Part shown: piece by piece, positions 7,249 to 14,823 of the stretch
Layout: the number at the start of each line of letters is the position of its first letter
Numbering within the stretch: the first letter of the stretch is position 1
DNA from: a virus
IMG/VR virus record: IMGVR_UViG_3300037010_000670
Coordinates: 1 to 24,242 of that record
Reading direction: 5' to 3' (one strand)
DNA: 24,242 bases
The notes under the pieces: model-generated
What the model saw: only the letters and a program-made list of their open reading frames with translations
Told to the model about the DNA's origin: nothing
Database searches by the model: none
Position numbers and translations under genes: made by a program

Positions 7249-7674
7249 TTAAAATCTGTTTAGGCGCTTCGGAGCGCTGCTCGTGTGAAAAAATGTCGCC
7301 TTCTCTGCTACCACAGCCGGGGGCCAGCCATCCGGCACGAACTTGCCCGACTGCACGTCTTTCAGCCACTGTATCGCCTCTGCGAATCGCGTCTTGGCAT
7401 CCTCATAGTCGATGCTCGGATTCGCCAGTACGATGAAATGCCACTTGACGAGGTTCTTGACATACATGAGGAGTATCGGGTCTTTCACGTAGCCGGGCAG
7501 GGCGTTTACATTGTCGAGAATCTGCGCGTAGTCGTAGCGGCTCATGTAGCCCTTGACCTGTGCTATCGACGTATCGACAGCCGCCTGTAGCAGGTCGGCA
7601 TCTGTGCGCGATATGGTCGTCACTACGCCGCCGTAGATATGTGTCTTGAGGTCATCCGGTGTCAGAAATGGCAT
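7249..7674 (-). CDS. head-tail connector, Mu gp36/DUF1320-like
   Basis: A 141-residue helical protein between TerL and portal. It has a helix LLQAAVDTSIAQVKGYMSRYDY (A...A...V.GY...RYD), a segment with KDPILLMYVKNLVKWHF and the end RFAEAIQWLKDVQSGKFVPDGWP. This order matches the DUF1320/gp36 family: Ala-rich helix, RYD, a membrane-surface-like helix and 'A...L..v..Gk...'. gp36 is a head-tail connector component attached below the portal. Three bases separate it from each neighbour, so all are one operon. Confidence 0.8.
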   Translation of the reverse strand: MPFLTPDDLKTHIYGGVVTTISRTDADLLQAAVDTSIAQVKGYMSRYDYAQILDNVNALPGYVKDPILLMYVKNLVKWHFIVLANPSIDYEDAKTRFAEAIQWLKDVQSGKFVPDGWPPAVVAEKATFFHTSSAPKRLNRF

Positions 7675-7677
7675 ATC

Positions 7678-9237
7678 TTATATTCTTTTTGATGAATGAT
7701 TTTTATTTGGCCTGATCACGGTCATTTTGGTGCTCGTGAGTGCTGCGGCCTTGCTGTTGATGATCCATACTGCGCCCTCGACTGCATCGGGGCCGTCCAT
7801 CGTCTTGCTGTTTGGCCCTGCTGCCTTAAACTGTGCCTCCAGTCGCTTCATGTGAGGGTCATTTCGCTCCTCCTCGTTCAGAATCAGATTTCCCATGCGG
7901 TTGATCGGCTCCAGTGTGGCTTCGATACGGGTGTACTTGTCTCCCTTGTCACGGGCATCGGGCGTGATGGCGAGCGCATTGCCGATCTCGCGTCCTTTGC
8001 GTGATATGGCAGGTCTCAGCACCTGCTCGTAGAATGGATTTTGCAGCGAGTTATTCTCTATGAAGGTAAAGAGCGATTTCGCACCTGTAGCGTACGTCCG
8101 CGCCGCGAAAAGATAGTCGACGAAGTGGCTCTGATTCATATTGTCCACATACGCCTTATACACGTATCTGAATGGCCCTTTGAAGCCTATTACAACCACA
8201 GATTTGCAGGAGTTCAGCGCCTTTGATTTGACGGTCGGCTTGTCTCTGTTGCTCGTCGCGGGATCGGCGTATACTACTATGAAGGGGCACTCCTTGATAG
8301 GCGGACATTTGCCATACTTCATTTCGGGAAATGCTTTGCCCTGGACGACGGGATTATTAAACAGCTCCGACTGCGATGCCTCCCAGCTCACCTTTGATAT
8401 CTGGTAGTCTATGTCCTCCTCGCTGTTTTTCTCAGGCCACACGGAGACGCCATACTCATCTCGTATATTGATGATCTCGCTGTAGTCAGCCATCTTTGAG
8501 GCACGGACTATGCAGCAGTCCTCGGCGATGATATTGCCGAGCCACAGGATCAGGTAGGGCTTTGATACGTCGACGGTGAAAAACAGGGCCTTTTCAAACC
8601 ACTTCCATTTCTTGTCTATGATCTCCGTATTCAGGCACTCCTCATCGGTGTCGAAATCGTCCATGATCAGGCATCCGGGCCGCAGCTCCTCGCTGCTTGA
8701 TCCGCGCGGAGCCTGTCCTGCACCCATACCGATGAAACGCACACCCTTCGTCGTGGTGAAGTCTCCTGTAGCCCACGATCCGGGCTGCTCCTGTACGCCG
8801 TAGTCTGATATCAGTCGCTGATTGCTATCCAGCTGACACTGATATTTGGTGAGGAAGGCATCCGCCACGCTGAATGTGCTGCTCGTGTAGATGATCGGCG
8901 CTGTCATTTGCCCGGTCATGACCAGATAGAGCACGTCAAACATCGCCGTCGTGGTCTTCGACAGTCCACGCGCCCAGTGCCTCACCTCATACCAGTGCCT
9001 GTTTGTTTTCAGGTTATCATGCAGCCGCTCACTCGCTTCGAGATGAAAGTCGGGTGATGGCGAGCTGAAAAATTTCGGGAAATAGTATTCTTTCCACGCC
9101 TGTGGATCGGCTTCGAGCGCAGCGATACGGCGCAGCTTGTCAGCGTGTTTCTCCTCCTCATCGACGGGCGTACTTTCCCTGATCGACTTGCGAAACTCCT
9201 CCCAGGAGGCGAGCGCCTGTTTGTCTTCTGCTTTCAT
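7678..9237 (-). CDS. terL: terminase large subunit, ATPase/nuclease
   Basis: A 519-residue packaging motor. ATPase domain: a Walker A-like WARGLSKTTTAMFD (about residues 88-101), Walker B CLIMDDFDTDEE (about 189-200) and a later hydrophobic/coupling-type segment LILWLGNI (about 229-236). Nuclease domain: FIVVYADPATSN (about 319-330) provides the first acidic residue (D325) of the RNase-H-like site, and FTFIENNS is a likely second acidic position. TerL cuts and translocates DNA into the prohead. It overlaps the small terminase gene by 4 bases. The Walker A lacks the classic GxxxxGK[ST] (RGLSKTT instead), as in many phage terminases. Length is in the normal range. Confidence 0.9.
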   Translation of the reverse strand: MKAEDKQALASWEEFRKSIRESTPVDEEEKHADKLRRIAALEADPQAWKEYYFPKFFSSPSPDFHLEASERLHDNLKTNRHWYEVRHWARGLSKTTTAMFDVLYLVMTGQMTAPIIYTSSTFSVADAFLTKYQCQLDSNQRLISDYGVQEQPGSWATGDFTTTKGVRFIGMGAGQAPRGSSSEELRPGCLIMDDFDTDEECLNTEIIDKKWKWFEKALFFTVDVSKPYLILWLGNIIAEDCCIVRASKMADYSEIINIRDEYGVSVWPEKNSEEDIDYQISKVSWEASQSELFNNPVVQGKAFPEMKYGKCPPIKECPFIVVYADPATSNRDKPTVKSKALNSCKSVVVIGFKGPFRYVYKAYVDNMNQSHFVDYLFAARTYATGAKSLFTFIENNSLQNPFYEQVLRPAISRKGREIGNALAITPDARDKGDKYTRIEATLEPINRMGNLILNEEERNDPHMKRLEAQFKAAGPNSKTMDGPDAVEGAVWIINSKAAALTSTKMTVIRPNKNHSSKRI

Positions 9238-9680
9238 CTCAGGTTATCCTTTATGAAGTCATCAAATAGCGCTGATATCTTCTTTGCCAGCTCCATGTCG
9301 AATAGCTTGATCCATGTGATGAACTTCTTAGCCGTCTCGATGATCTCCGCGATGGAGGCTTTCGTTTCGAGGTCTTTTATGTCTCTGATCAGCTTGCGGC
9401 GCGTGTCTGCCTCCTTGCTGTCTGCGAAGCGGAATCCTTTGTCCTTCGTCTTGATATACTCATTCAGCTCCTGTAGCTCCATGTAGAGATTGCGCAGCTG
9501 CTCCTCGCGGGTCATGAGCATACTCATACGCAGCTTATCCCACTCGCCCTCCTGCACCCATCGGCCTATCGTGTTAGGATTGACGCTCACACGCGAGGCG
9601 ATCTCCTTTTGGGTCAGATTCTCCTTTGTGTAGAGCGTTTTCGCCCAGTCTTTTTTCTGTTGGTTAGTGAGTTCAGCCAT
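9234..9680 (-). CDS. probable small terminase, HTH protein
   Basis: A 148-residue protein at the start of the minus-strand operon, overlapping TerL by 4 bases. The N terminus MAELTNQQKKDWAKTLYTKENL is followed by a helix-turn-helix (LTQKEIASRVSVNPNTIGRW, about residues 22-41) and then long helices with coiled-coil character (about residues 55-140), the standard layout of small terminases: DNA-binding head plus oligomerisation stalk. It recognises phage DNA and recruits TerL. The ATG at 9680 is the only candidate start supported by the HTH position. The gene sits right at the divergent control region. Confidence 0.8.
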   Translation of the reverse strand: MAELTNQQKKDWAKTLYTKENLTQKEIASRVSVNPNTIGRWVQEGEWDKLRMSMLMTREEQLRNLYMELQELNEYIKTKDKGFRFADSKEADTRRKLIRDIKDLETKASIAEIIETAKKFITWIKLFDMELAKKISALFDDFIKDNLR

Positions 9681-9700
9681 GTATGATTTTTATAGAGAAA

Positions 9701-9767
9701 GGGAGGGCGCTACGGTAGCTCTGACGTGGTTTTCGTGTGTGTCCGCAGACGCTCATCACGCCCTCCC
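9701..9767 (-). promoter_or_regulatory. 9-bp inverted repeat enclosing 49 bp, minus operon leader
   Basis: GGGAGGGCG at 9701-9709 is the exact reverse complement of CGCCCTCCC at 9759-9767. In the minus-strand transcript it would form a stem closing about 50 nt just before the small terminase start, followed by TTTCTC. It could be a leader RNA structure, an attenuator, or a spaced operator. Within it GCTACGGTAGC (9709-9719) is a further small palindrome. Confidence 0.6.
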
Positions 9768-9782
9768 ATGATGCAAATATGA

Positions 9783-9797
9783 CCTAGCGTAGCTAGG
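9783..9797. promoter_or_regulatory. palindrome CCTAGC-GTA-GCTAGG, operator candidate
   Basis: A perfect 6-bp inverted repeat with a 3-base spacer in the divergent intergenic region, about 100-130 bases from either start codon. Symmetry and position suggest a regulator binding site. It shares GTAGCT with 9715-9720. No regulator is identified in the window. Confidence 0.45.
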
Positions 9798-9928
9798 CTA
9801 TCACAGGAAGTATTTGAATCGGTACGCGGCGCGAAACTTAATGGTACAATTAGGCGATTAATGCAAATTGTTCGTTTTTCTGCGCCAAAAATAGATATGA
9901 TGTTTGCCCTGTCAAACGACATTAAAAC

Positions 9929-11101
9929 ATGCCAAAAAGCAGCAAACGTTTCATCATCTCTACCAGCGGTCTCAACTCGCAGGGCTTCCGAATGCTCACC
10001 TCCGGCGTGGTGCTGGATGACTTCAATGAGAACCCTCTGATGCTGTTCAATCACATCAGGCCAAAGGGCAACAGCACAGATCAGCTGCTCCCTATCGGCA
10101 ACTGGGTCGACCTCGCTGTCGAGGGTGACAACATCTGGGCTACTCCGTTCTTTGACGATGGCGATGAGTTCGCCATGAAGATTTACAATAAGGTAGAGGC
10201 GGGTTTTCTCAAGATGTGCAGCGCAGGTGCCGAGCCGATAGAGGTCTCCATCGAGGAGGCCGATCTGCTGCCCGGACAGGAGCGCCCCACAGTCACCAAG
10301 TGGAAACTCAAAGAGGCAAGCATCTGCGACATCGGATCAAATCCCGACTCGCTCGGCGTAGCGCTCTACGATCATGACTTCAATACGATCCATCTCTCCG
10401 AGGAGACATACGATAAACTTTTTCCAATAATTCAAAAATCAAAAATGAAGACAAAACCCACAACAGCACAGATAGCAGCTGCGAAAAAAACGGTCGAACT
10501 CGCTGACAAAAGCAAGTCCACGTTTATAGCGTCCAAAGCGCCGAAGGCAGCTGATCTCGCTGCTGCGAAAGCTCTTTTGAAACTGGCAGATGATCCGGCA
10601 GCGGATGACGAGCCGGATGCAGACGTCGATCTGAATGCCGACCCCGCTGATCTCGACGACGATCAGAAGGTAGCGCTCATCCTCGCCCTCCAGAAGGCAC
10701 TCGCCGACAGCACTCAGAAGCTCGCCGATATGGATGAGCAGCAGCAGCTCGCCGACGAGCAGGCACAGGAGGAGAAATGTGTATCTCTCGCCGACACAGC
10801 CGTCAAGATGCGTAAGATCACGCTCTCGCAAAAGGACATGTACATCCGCCTCGCAAAGGCTGATTTCGAAGGCACCAAGCAGGTACTGGACGCGATGAAG
10901 GCTCCGGCTACCATCAAGTCTCAACTGGAGCAGGGCGGCGGAGGCGGCGCAGTAGCAGACGAAAAACTCGTCAAGCTCGCAGCCAAGTCATACGATGAGC
11001 TCTTCAGATCGGGTGAACTGCCATATCTCCTGAAGAACGATACCGAGACTTACAAACTCAAGCTCAGGGAAAAATTTGGCAAAGACCCTAAGAACGTCTA
11101 A
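9929..11101 (+). CDS. prohead protease fused to scaffold (Mu I/Z-like)
   Basis: A 390-residue two-part protein. Residues 1-160 look like a caudovirus prohead serine protease: NPLMLFNHIRP (candidate catalytic H42), LPIGNWVDL, then FLKMCSAGAEPIEVS (candidate S98) and KLKEASICDIGSNPDS (candidate E129), with the final strand and helix in usual order. Residues 173-390 are a highly charged, helical Ala/Asp-rich scaffold with an acidic stretch (about 221-246) and the C-terminal YDELFRSGELPYLLKND. The protease frees the scaffold during capsid maturation. An in-frame ATG with a leader-like upstream sequence at 10445 probably also produces the scaffold alone. It is the first gene of the plus-strand late operon, directly before the capsid gene. 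Confidence 0.85.
   Translation: MPKSSKRFIISTSGLNSQGFRMLTSGVVLDDFNENPLMLFNHIRPKGNSTDQLLPIGNWVDLAVEGDNIWATPFFDDGDEFAMKIYNKVEAGFLKMCSAGAEPIEVSIEEADLLPGQERPTVTKWKLKEASICDIGSNPDSLGVALYDHDFNTIHLSEETYDKLFPIIQKSKMKTKPTTAQIAAAKKTVELADKSKSTFIASKAPKAADLAAAKALLKLADDPAADDEPDADVDLNADPADLDDDQKVALILALQKALADSTQKLADMDEQQQLADEQAQEEKCVSLADTAVKMRKITLSQKDMYIRLAKADFEGTKQVLDAMKAPATIKSQLEQGGGGGAVADEKLVKLAAKSYDELFRSGELPYLLKNDTETYKLKLREKFGKDPKNV
10445..11101 (+). CDS. scaffold protein from internal in-frame start
   Basis: An ATG at residue 173 of the protease gene (MKTKPTTAQI) is in the same frame and follows AATAATTCAAAAATCAAAA, an A-rich, G-free stretch standing out from the GC-richer coding sequence and matching the leaders of real starts in this window (for example at 2326 and 12372). 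It would give a 218-residue scaffold without the protease domain, with the same C terminus. Mu gene I/Z works in this way (Z from an internal start of I). The same upstream stretch encodes the linker, so the signal is not proof of use. Confidence 0.65.
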   Translation: MKTKPTTAQIAAAKKTVELADKSKSTFIASKAPKAADLAAAKALLKLADDPAADDEPDADVDLNADPADLDDDQKVALILALQKALADSTQKLADMDEQQQLADEQAQEEKCVSLADTAVKMRKITLSQKDMYIRLAKADFEGTKQVLDAMKAPATIKSQLEQGGGGGAVADEKLVKLAAKSYDELFRSGELPYLLKNDTETYKLKLREKFGKDPKNV

Positions 11102-11156
11102 GCCGATCACGCATAAAATCACCATTTAATTTTCATTTAAAACCACAATCAATATC

Positions 11157-12272
11157 ATGAAAAATTTCATTTTCAAATTCTTTATACCCTTTCTGGCATT
11201 CCTGCTGATAGCATCTCCGATGATATCGAAGCTGTCAGCATTCGGGATCAACTCCGCAGTGCTGATGCTCGCGCTCATCGTTACAATGGTCTTCTCTGTG
11301 GCCTATTTCCGACAGCCCCACTTTACCAGAACCTCAGTAAGGAACGGTGTCGAGGTCGAAATGTGGGCGAACTATATCTTAGAGCGTCTGTGGAAACTAA
11401 ATCAGTTCATGCAATCTTGTTTCAGCGATGACGACAAGGTACTCGGAGGTAAGATCGTCCATATACCACAGCCGGGTGCACTGCCCACGGTAGTTAAAAA
11501 CCGAACGGTATTTCCAGCTGTCGCAGTCAGACGTGCGGATACTGATGTACTCTATGCACTGGATGTCTACTCTACTGATCCTACTCATATCACCGATGCG
11601 GAAAAGGTCGAGCCGAGCTATGACAAGATCAATAGCGTCTATGGTGATCACTCAGGTGCCCTCGCGACAGTAGCAGCAGATAACCTCATCCTGTCATGGC
11701 TTGCAGCCCTGCCGCAGACAGCCTACTACTACACTACAGGTGCAGCAGTACCAGCTATCGAAGGTGCAGTAGGCAATAGGAAAGCCTTTACCTATAAGGA
11801 TGTCAAGAAGATCATGACTAAGCTGAATAAGCAAAATGTCCCTACTACTGATCGCTTCTGCCTCCTCTCGTCTGACATGATGCAGCAGTTCACCGACTCT
11901 CTCACTGATTCACAGCAGAATGCTTTCAATCAGTTCTACAATGAAGAGACCGGAGTGATAGGAAAGTATGCAGGTTTCACATTCTACGAGCGCAGCTCCG
12001 TAGCCTATGCCGAGACTACCGCTCCCGGAGGAGTGACCACTACCACTATCAGCGCCTACGGTGCAGCGATAGACGACACGACCAATGATGTCGCGATCTT
12101 CTGGCACAGGGATGCGGTCACTCGCGCCCTGGGTGAAGTCAAGTTCTTTGAAAATCAGGATCGTGCCGAATATCAGGGTGATATCTACTCTGCTCTGCTC
12201 CGTCTCGGTGGCCGTCGCCGCCGTGCTGACAACAGCGGTATCATCGTCGCCGTACAGGCAGCATCAGCTTAA
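11157..12272 (+). CDS. major capsid protein with N-terminal membrane-like extension
   Basis: A 371-residue capsid protein, by position after the scaffold and by sequence: EVEMWANYILERLWKLNQF (about residues 66-84), DDDKVLGGKIVHIPQPG, then KNRTVFPAVAVRRADTD, which fit Bacteroidota Mu-like capsid proteins. The C-terminal part has SAYGAAIDDTTNDVAIFWH and EVKFFENQDRAEYQGDI. Odd: residues 1-51 contain two hydrophobic segments (about 5-23 and 31-50), absent from textbook HK97-fold capsid proteins. They might be a membrane-targeting or cleavable delta-like extension. The ATG at 11157 follows an A-rich leader; an alternative start at M69 would remove both segments but lacks a leader. Confidence 0.85.
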   Translation: MKNFIFKFFIPFLAFLLIASPMISKLSAFGINSAVLMLALIVTMVFSVAYFRQPHFTRTSVRNGVEVEMWANYILERLWKLNQFMQSCFSDDDKVLGGKIVHIPQPGALPTVVKNRTVFPAVAVRRADTDVLYALDVYSTDPTHITDAEKVEPSYDKINSVYGDHSGALATVAADNLILSWLAALPQTAYYYTTGAAVPAIEGAVGNRKAFTYKDVKKIMTKLNKQNVPTTDRFCLLSSDMMQQFTDSLTDSQQNAFNQFYNEETGVIGKYAGFTFYERSSVAYAETTAPGGVTTTTISAYGAAIDDTTNDVAIFWHRDAVTRALGEVKFFENQDRAEYQGDIYSALLRLGGRRRRADNSGIIVAVQAASA

Positions 12273-12298
12273 CCACTGTTTGTTTTTGTTCGAAGGAG

Positions 12299-12324
12299 CC
12301 CCGCCACCACAAGTGAGCGGGGTT
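12299..12324 (+). terminator. hairpin with short U-run after the capsid gene
   Basis: CCCCGC at 12299-12304 pairs with GCGGGG at 12317-12322; flanking AG and TT extend the stem to 8 bp with one wobble. TTT follows. The U-run is too short for a strong terminator, so it may be a partial terminator or an mRNA-stabilising 3' end for the abundant capsid transcript. Confidence 0.5.
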
Positions 12325-12371
12325 TCCGGGTGCAAAACGTTAATAAAAAAAATCAAAATCAAAAAATCAAT

Positions 12372-12758
12372 ATGGAAAAAGCTAAAAGGATTTTCGCTAA
12401 GAACGCCGAGAAAGGCGAGGACGGAAACTATATCCGCAATGAGGTACACGTCACCACTGACGGACAGCATTTCTTTGAGAAAAAGTATGCTGATGCTCAC
12501 GCAGCTCACCTCGGCACTGATGTCACCACCATCACCCGCGCAGAGGCCGAAGCCTGGACAGGCGAGGAGTCTATAGAAGCAGAGATCAAGACACCATCAG
12601 AAAAGCCACTGACAAAGGCACAACAAGCCGCTGCTGACAAGAAAGCTGCTGCTGACAAAGCTGCCGCCGATAAGGAGGCCGCTGACAAGGCCGCTGCTGA
12701 TAAAGCTCTCGCCGACAAGGAAGCTGCTGGCAAAGCCGCCGCTGCAGAAAACAAATAA
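12372..12758 (+). CDS. small phage structural-region protein with Ala/Lys/Asp repeats
   Basis: A 128-residue protein between capsid and sheath. The start at MEKAKRIFAKNAEKGEDGNY is preferred over an ATG 42 bases upstream because it follows AATCAAAAAATCAAT, an A-rich leader. The N-terminal 65 residues (VHVTTDGQHFFEKKYADAHA, TTITRAEAEAW) recall the small protein after the capsid gene in other Mu-like phages (Mu gp35 / FluMu HI1506 type), whose role is unclear. The rest is a low-complexity repeat of AADK, AADKE and ADKA units (about residues 85-125). It might be a capsid decoration or joining protein. The repeats suggest a helix or slippage-prone DNA. Confidence 0.6.
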   Translation: MEKAKRIFAKNAEKGEDGNYIRNEVHVTTDGQHFFEKKYADAHAAHLGTDVTTITRAEAEAWTGEESIEAEIKTPSEKPLTKAQQAAADKKAAADKAAADKEAADKAAADKALADKEAAGKAAAAENK

Positions 12759-12770
12759 TTCATTCATCAG

Positions 12771-12801
12771 TCAGGCTGCGGGGAGGATGCTCGCAGCCTG
12801 A
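12771..12801 (+). terminator. strong intrinsic hairpin between capsid and tail genes
   Basis: Perfect 10-bp stem TCAGGCTGCG / CGCAGCCTGA with an 11-base loop (12781-12791), followed by TTTAATC. It sits 13 bases after the Ala-rich gene and 18 bases before the sheath start. The tail genes on the same strand would need read-through or their own promoter, so this may act as an attenuator or processing signal. Confidence 0.75.
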
Positions 12802-12818
12802 TTTAATCATCACAAAAA

Positions 12819-13991
12819 ATGGGTTTACCAAACGTAAGGATAAATTTACTGAACGGACAGCTAGGAGGCTTGATCCAGTTCGCCGAGGGTGTAGCAGGTA
12901 TCATCGGAACCGGAGTCGCAGTGAGCGGCAAGATCGGTATCAATGATCCGCGCCTCATCACCTCTCTACAGGATGCTGTCAATATCGGCATCACCCCGGT
13001 AGACAACCCTGCCGCATACCGTCAGGTTCGTGAGTTCTACGCAGAGGCTGGAGACGGCGCCGAGCTATACATCATGCTCGTGCCGGACACCATGACGCAG
13101 GCCGACATGTGGGATCGTACTAATACCAATAGCATCACCCAGCTGCTCAACTATGCGCAGGGCCGCATCAGGATCGCGGGTTCATACTTCGCGGCTCCGG
13201 GAGGCTACACGCTCGACGTGACTGCGGGTATCGACGCTGACGTATTTGATGCCATACCGAATGCACAGGCGCTCGCTGCGGACTTCGCACACAATCAGAC
13301 ACCGCTCAGGGCACTGATCGAGGGCCGCGCCTTCTCAGGTGTAGAGGCTGACCTCACCGATCTCACTACCATGACCGACAATCGTGTCGGCATCGTGACC
13401 GGAGGATCGCTGGACGATGGCTCATGCGGTGTCGGTGAGTATCTGGGACGCCTCGCAGCGATCCCCGTACAGCGCAAGGCGAGCCGCGTCAAGGACGGGC
13501 CGCTCAAGCCTGTGACCATGTATGTCGGCTCCGCTCAGGTAGACACATTCAGCGGACTCGGCGTGATGCATGACAAGGGCTATAATGTACCGCGTAAATT
13601 CCCGAATAAAGTAGGCTACTACTGGAGCGGTGACCATACCTGCGCAGCAGACACGGACGACTATCATTTCATATCCCGCGGACGGGTGATAGACAAGGCG
13701 CAGGTACTGGCTTATGTCACCTTCGTCGAGGAGCTGGACGACGAGATCACGGTCAATGCTGACGGCACCCTCTCTCAGGGACTGATCAAGACCCTGGAGG
13801 CCAAGATCGAAGGACAGATCAACGGCTCCATGACTGCAGGCGGAGAGATCAGCGCTGTCAAGTGCTTCATCAGCCCGACGCAGAATGTACTCTCTACCAA
13901 TCAGACGATGGTATCCCTGACGATCACTCCGGTGGGCTATAATGGCAACATCGTGGTCAACCTCGGATTTGACAATCCGGCATTGGCTTAA
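12819..13991 (+). CDS. tail sheath protein, DUF2586-like
   Basis: A 390-residue sheath protein of the DUF2586-type group. It starts MGLPNVRINLLNGQLGGL, with a GIIGTGVAVSGKIG strand pair, DPRLITSLQDA, RQVREFYAEAGDGAELYIML (a sheath-type beta-alpha unit), VQRKASRVKDGPLKP and a C-terminal sheath domain ending in NVLSTNQTMVSLTITPVG and GNIVVNLGFDNPALA, a final strand pair that in sheaths links subunits by handshake. It sits before the tube gene as in other myoviruses and marks the tail as contractile. Normal length; start follows ATCACAAAAA. Confidence 0.85.
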   Translation: MGLPNVRINLLNGQLGGLIQFAEGVAGIIGTGVAVSGKIGINDPRLITSLQDAVNIGITPVDNPAAYRQVREFYAEAGDGAELYIMLVPDTMTQADMWDRTNTNSITQLLNYAQGRIRIAGSYFAAPGGYTLDVTAGIDADVFDAIPNAQALAADFAHNQTPLRALIEGRAFSGVEADLTDLTTMTDNRVGIVTGGSLDDGSCGVGEYLGRLAAIPVQRKASRVKDGPLKPVTMYVGSAQVDTFSGLGVMHDKGYNVPRKFPNKVGYYWSGDHTCAADTDDYHFISRGRVIDKAQVLAYVTFVEELDDEITVNADGTLSQGLIKTLEAKIEGQINGSMTAGGEISAVKCFISPTQNVLSTNQTMVSLTITPVGYNGNIVVNLGFDNPALA

Positions 13992-14023
13992 ACCGTATTT
14001 AAAAACCAATTAAAACATAAATA

Positions 14024-14440
14024 ATGTTTGATAGCAAAGAATGTGAATGGAATGACCTCGAAATCTTCATCGACGGTGTCAAGCTCGGCAAGGTGCAGGG
14101 CCTCAAGTACAGCCGTACACAGGAGAAGGAGGTCATCCACGCCGCTGGCAATGAGCCACTGAGCGTCCAGCGTGGCAATGTATCCTACGAGGGTGAGATC
14201 ACCATCCTGAAAGGACTGCTCGACGATCTGAACAAAGCAGCTCGCGCATCAGGTGGTAGCGACATCCTCGACATCTCCGTCGTGGTGATCGCAAACTACC
14301 GCGCGAAAGGTGCCCGTCTGATACAGACGGACTCGCTGCTCGGCGTAGAGTTTACGAAGTATGAAAAGGGGATGGAGCAAGGTGCCAAGAGTATGCCCAT
14401 CACACTCCCTATTATCTTTCTTGGCTTAACATCCATCTAA
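14024..14440 (+). CDS. tail tube protein
   Basis: A 138-residue protein directly after the sheath gene, with the usual tube size. Beta-strands: DLEIFIDGVKLGKVQGLKYSR, SVQRGNVSYEGEITI, DILDISVVVIANYRAKGARL and PITLPIIFLG, as in P2 gpFII/Mu gpM-type tubes. It polymerises as hexameric rings inside the sheath. It ends with a TAATGA overlap: the TAA stop's last A is the first base of the chaperone start. Confidence 0.8.
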   Translation: MFDSKECEWNDLEIFIDGVKLGKVQGLKYSRTQEKEVIHAAGNEPLSVQRGNVSYEGEITILKGLLDDLNKAARASGGSDILDISVVVIANYRAKGARLIQTDSLLGVEFTKYEKGMEQGAKSMPITLPIIFLGLTSI

Positions 14441-14823
14441 TGAAAAGACACGAACAAACAACAACGGTACAGCCCACGAATGAGGATCTCGAAACAGCGA
14501 AGGCGCTCGAAGCGAAGATCGAAAAACTAAAGAAGACCCACGCTCGCCCGGATGCTACAGGCAAGAAGATACCACTCACGGAAATCTTCGTACTGAAGGT
14601 CGGTGATAAGACAGCATTCCTGCGCAAGCCTGACCGCCATGTCGCATCCCTCGCCCGTACGGTCGGACAGGGAGACTATATCAAGATACAGGAGGCAATC
14701 CTGGACGCGGTATGGCTCGAAGGTGACGAGGAGATCAGAAACGATGACGACTACTTCCTGAATGCCATTCCGTTTCTCGAAAACCTCATTCAGGTAAAAA
14801 CCGTCGAGCTAAAAAAAAGCTAG
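14440..14823 (+). CDS. tail assembly chaperone, short (G-like) form
   Basis: A 127-residue helical, charged protein between tube and tape measure, the normal position of tail assembly chaperones (lambda G, P2 E, Mu gp41). It has an N-terminal coiled-coil-like helix (AKALEAKIEKLKKTHA), a central LTEIFVLKVGDKTAFLRKPD strand and helical rest ending VKTVELKKS. It overlaps the tube stop by one base. Translation normally ends at the TAG at 14821; a predicted -1 frameshift at the A-run just before it (14811-14818) extends a fraction of the protein. Confidence 0.75.
   Translation: MKRHEQTTTVQPTNEDLETAKALEAKIEKLKKTHARPDATGKKIPLTEIFVLKVGDKTAFLRKPDRHVASLARTVGQGDYIKIQEAILDAVWLEGDEEIRNDDDYFLNAIPFLENLIQVKTVELKKS

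Larger units (their letters stand above)
9681..9928. promoter_or_regulatory. divergent late-operon control region (gene-free, 248 bp)
   Basis: No gene is supported here. The region separates the start codons of the minus operon (small terminase, 9680) and the plus operon (protease, 9929), so both late transcripts must start in or near it. It holds two inverted repeats (9701-9767 and 9783-9797, listed separately). I looked for the Bacteroidota promoter -7 motif TAnnTTTG and found only imperfect matches (for example around TTTGC at 9902-9906 on the plus strand), so no promoter is placed. A phage late activator site is plausible but unproven. Confidence 0.6.

Noticed and set aside
9681-9928. Promoters of TAnnTTTG type
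   Set aside because: Only imperfect matches were found and none has a -33 partner at the right spacing, so none was placed.
12506-12763. Minus-strand Ala/Ser/Leu-rich ORF
   Set aside because: Reverse image of the Ala/Lys repeat of the plus-strand gene.
13422-14009. Minus-strand ORF of 195 codons
   Set aside because: Opposite the sheath gene, which is well supported; no leader or coupling.
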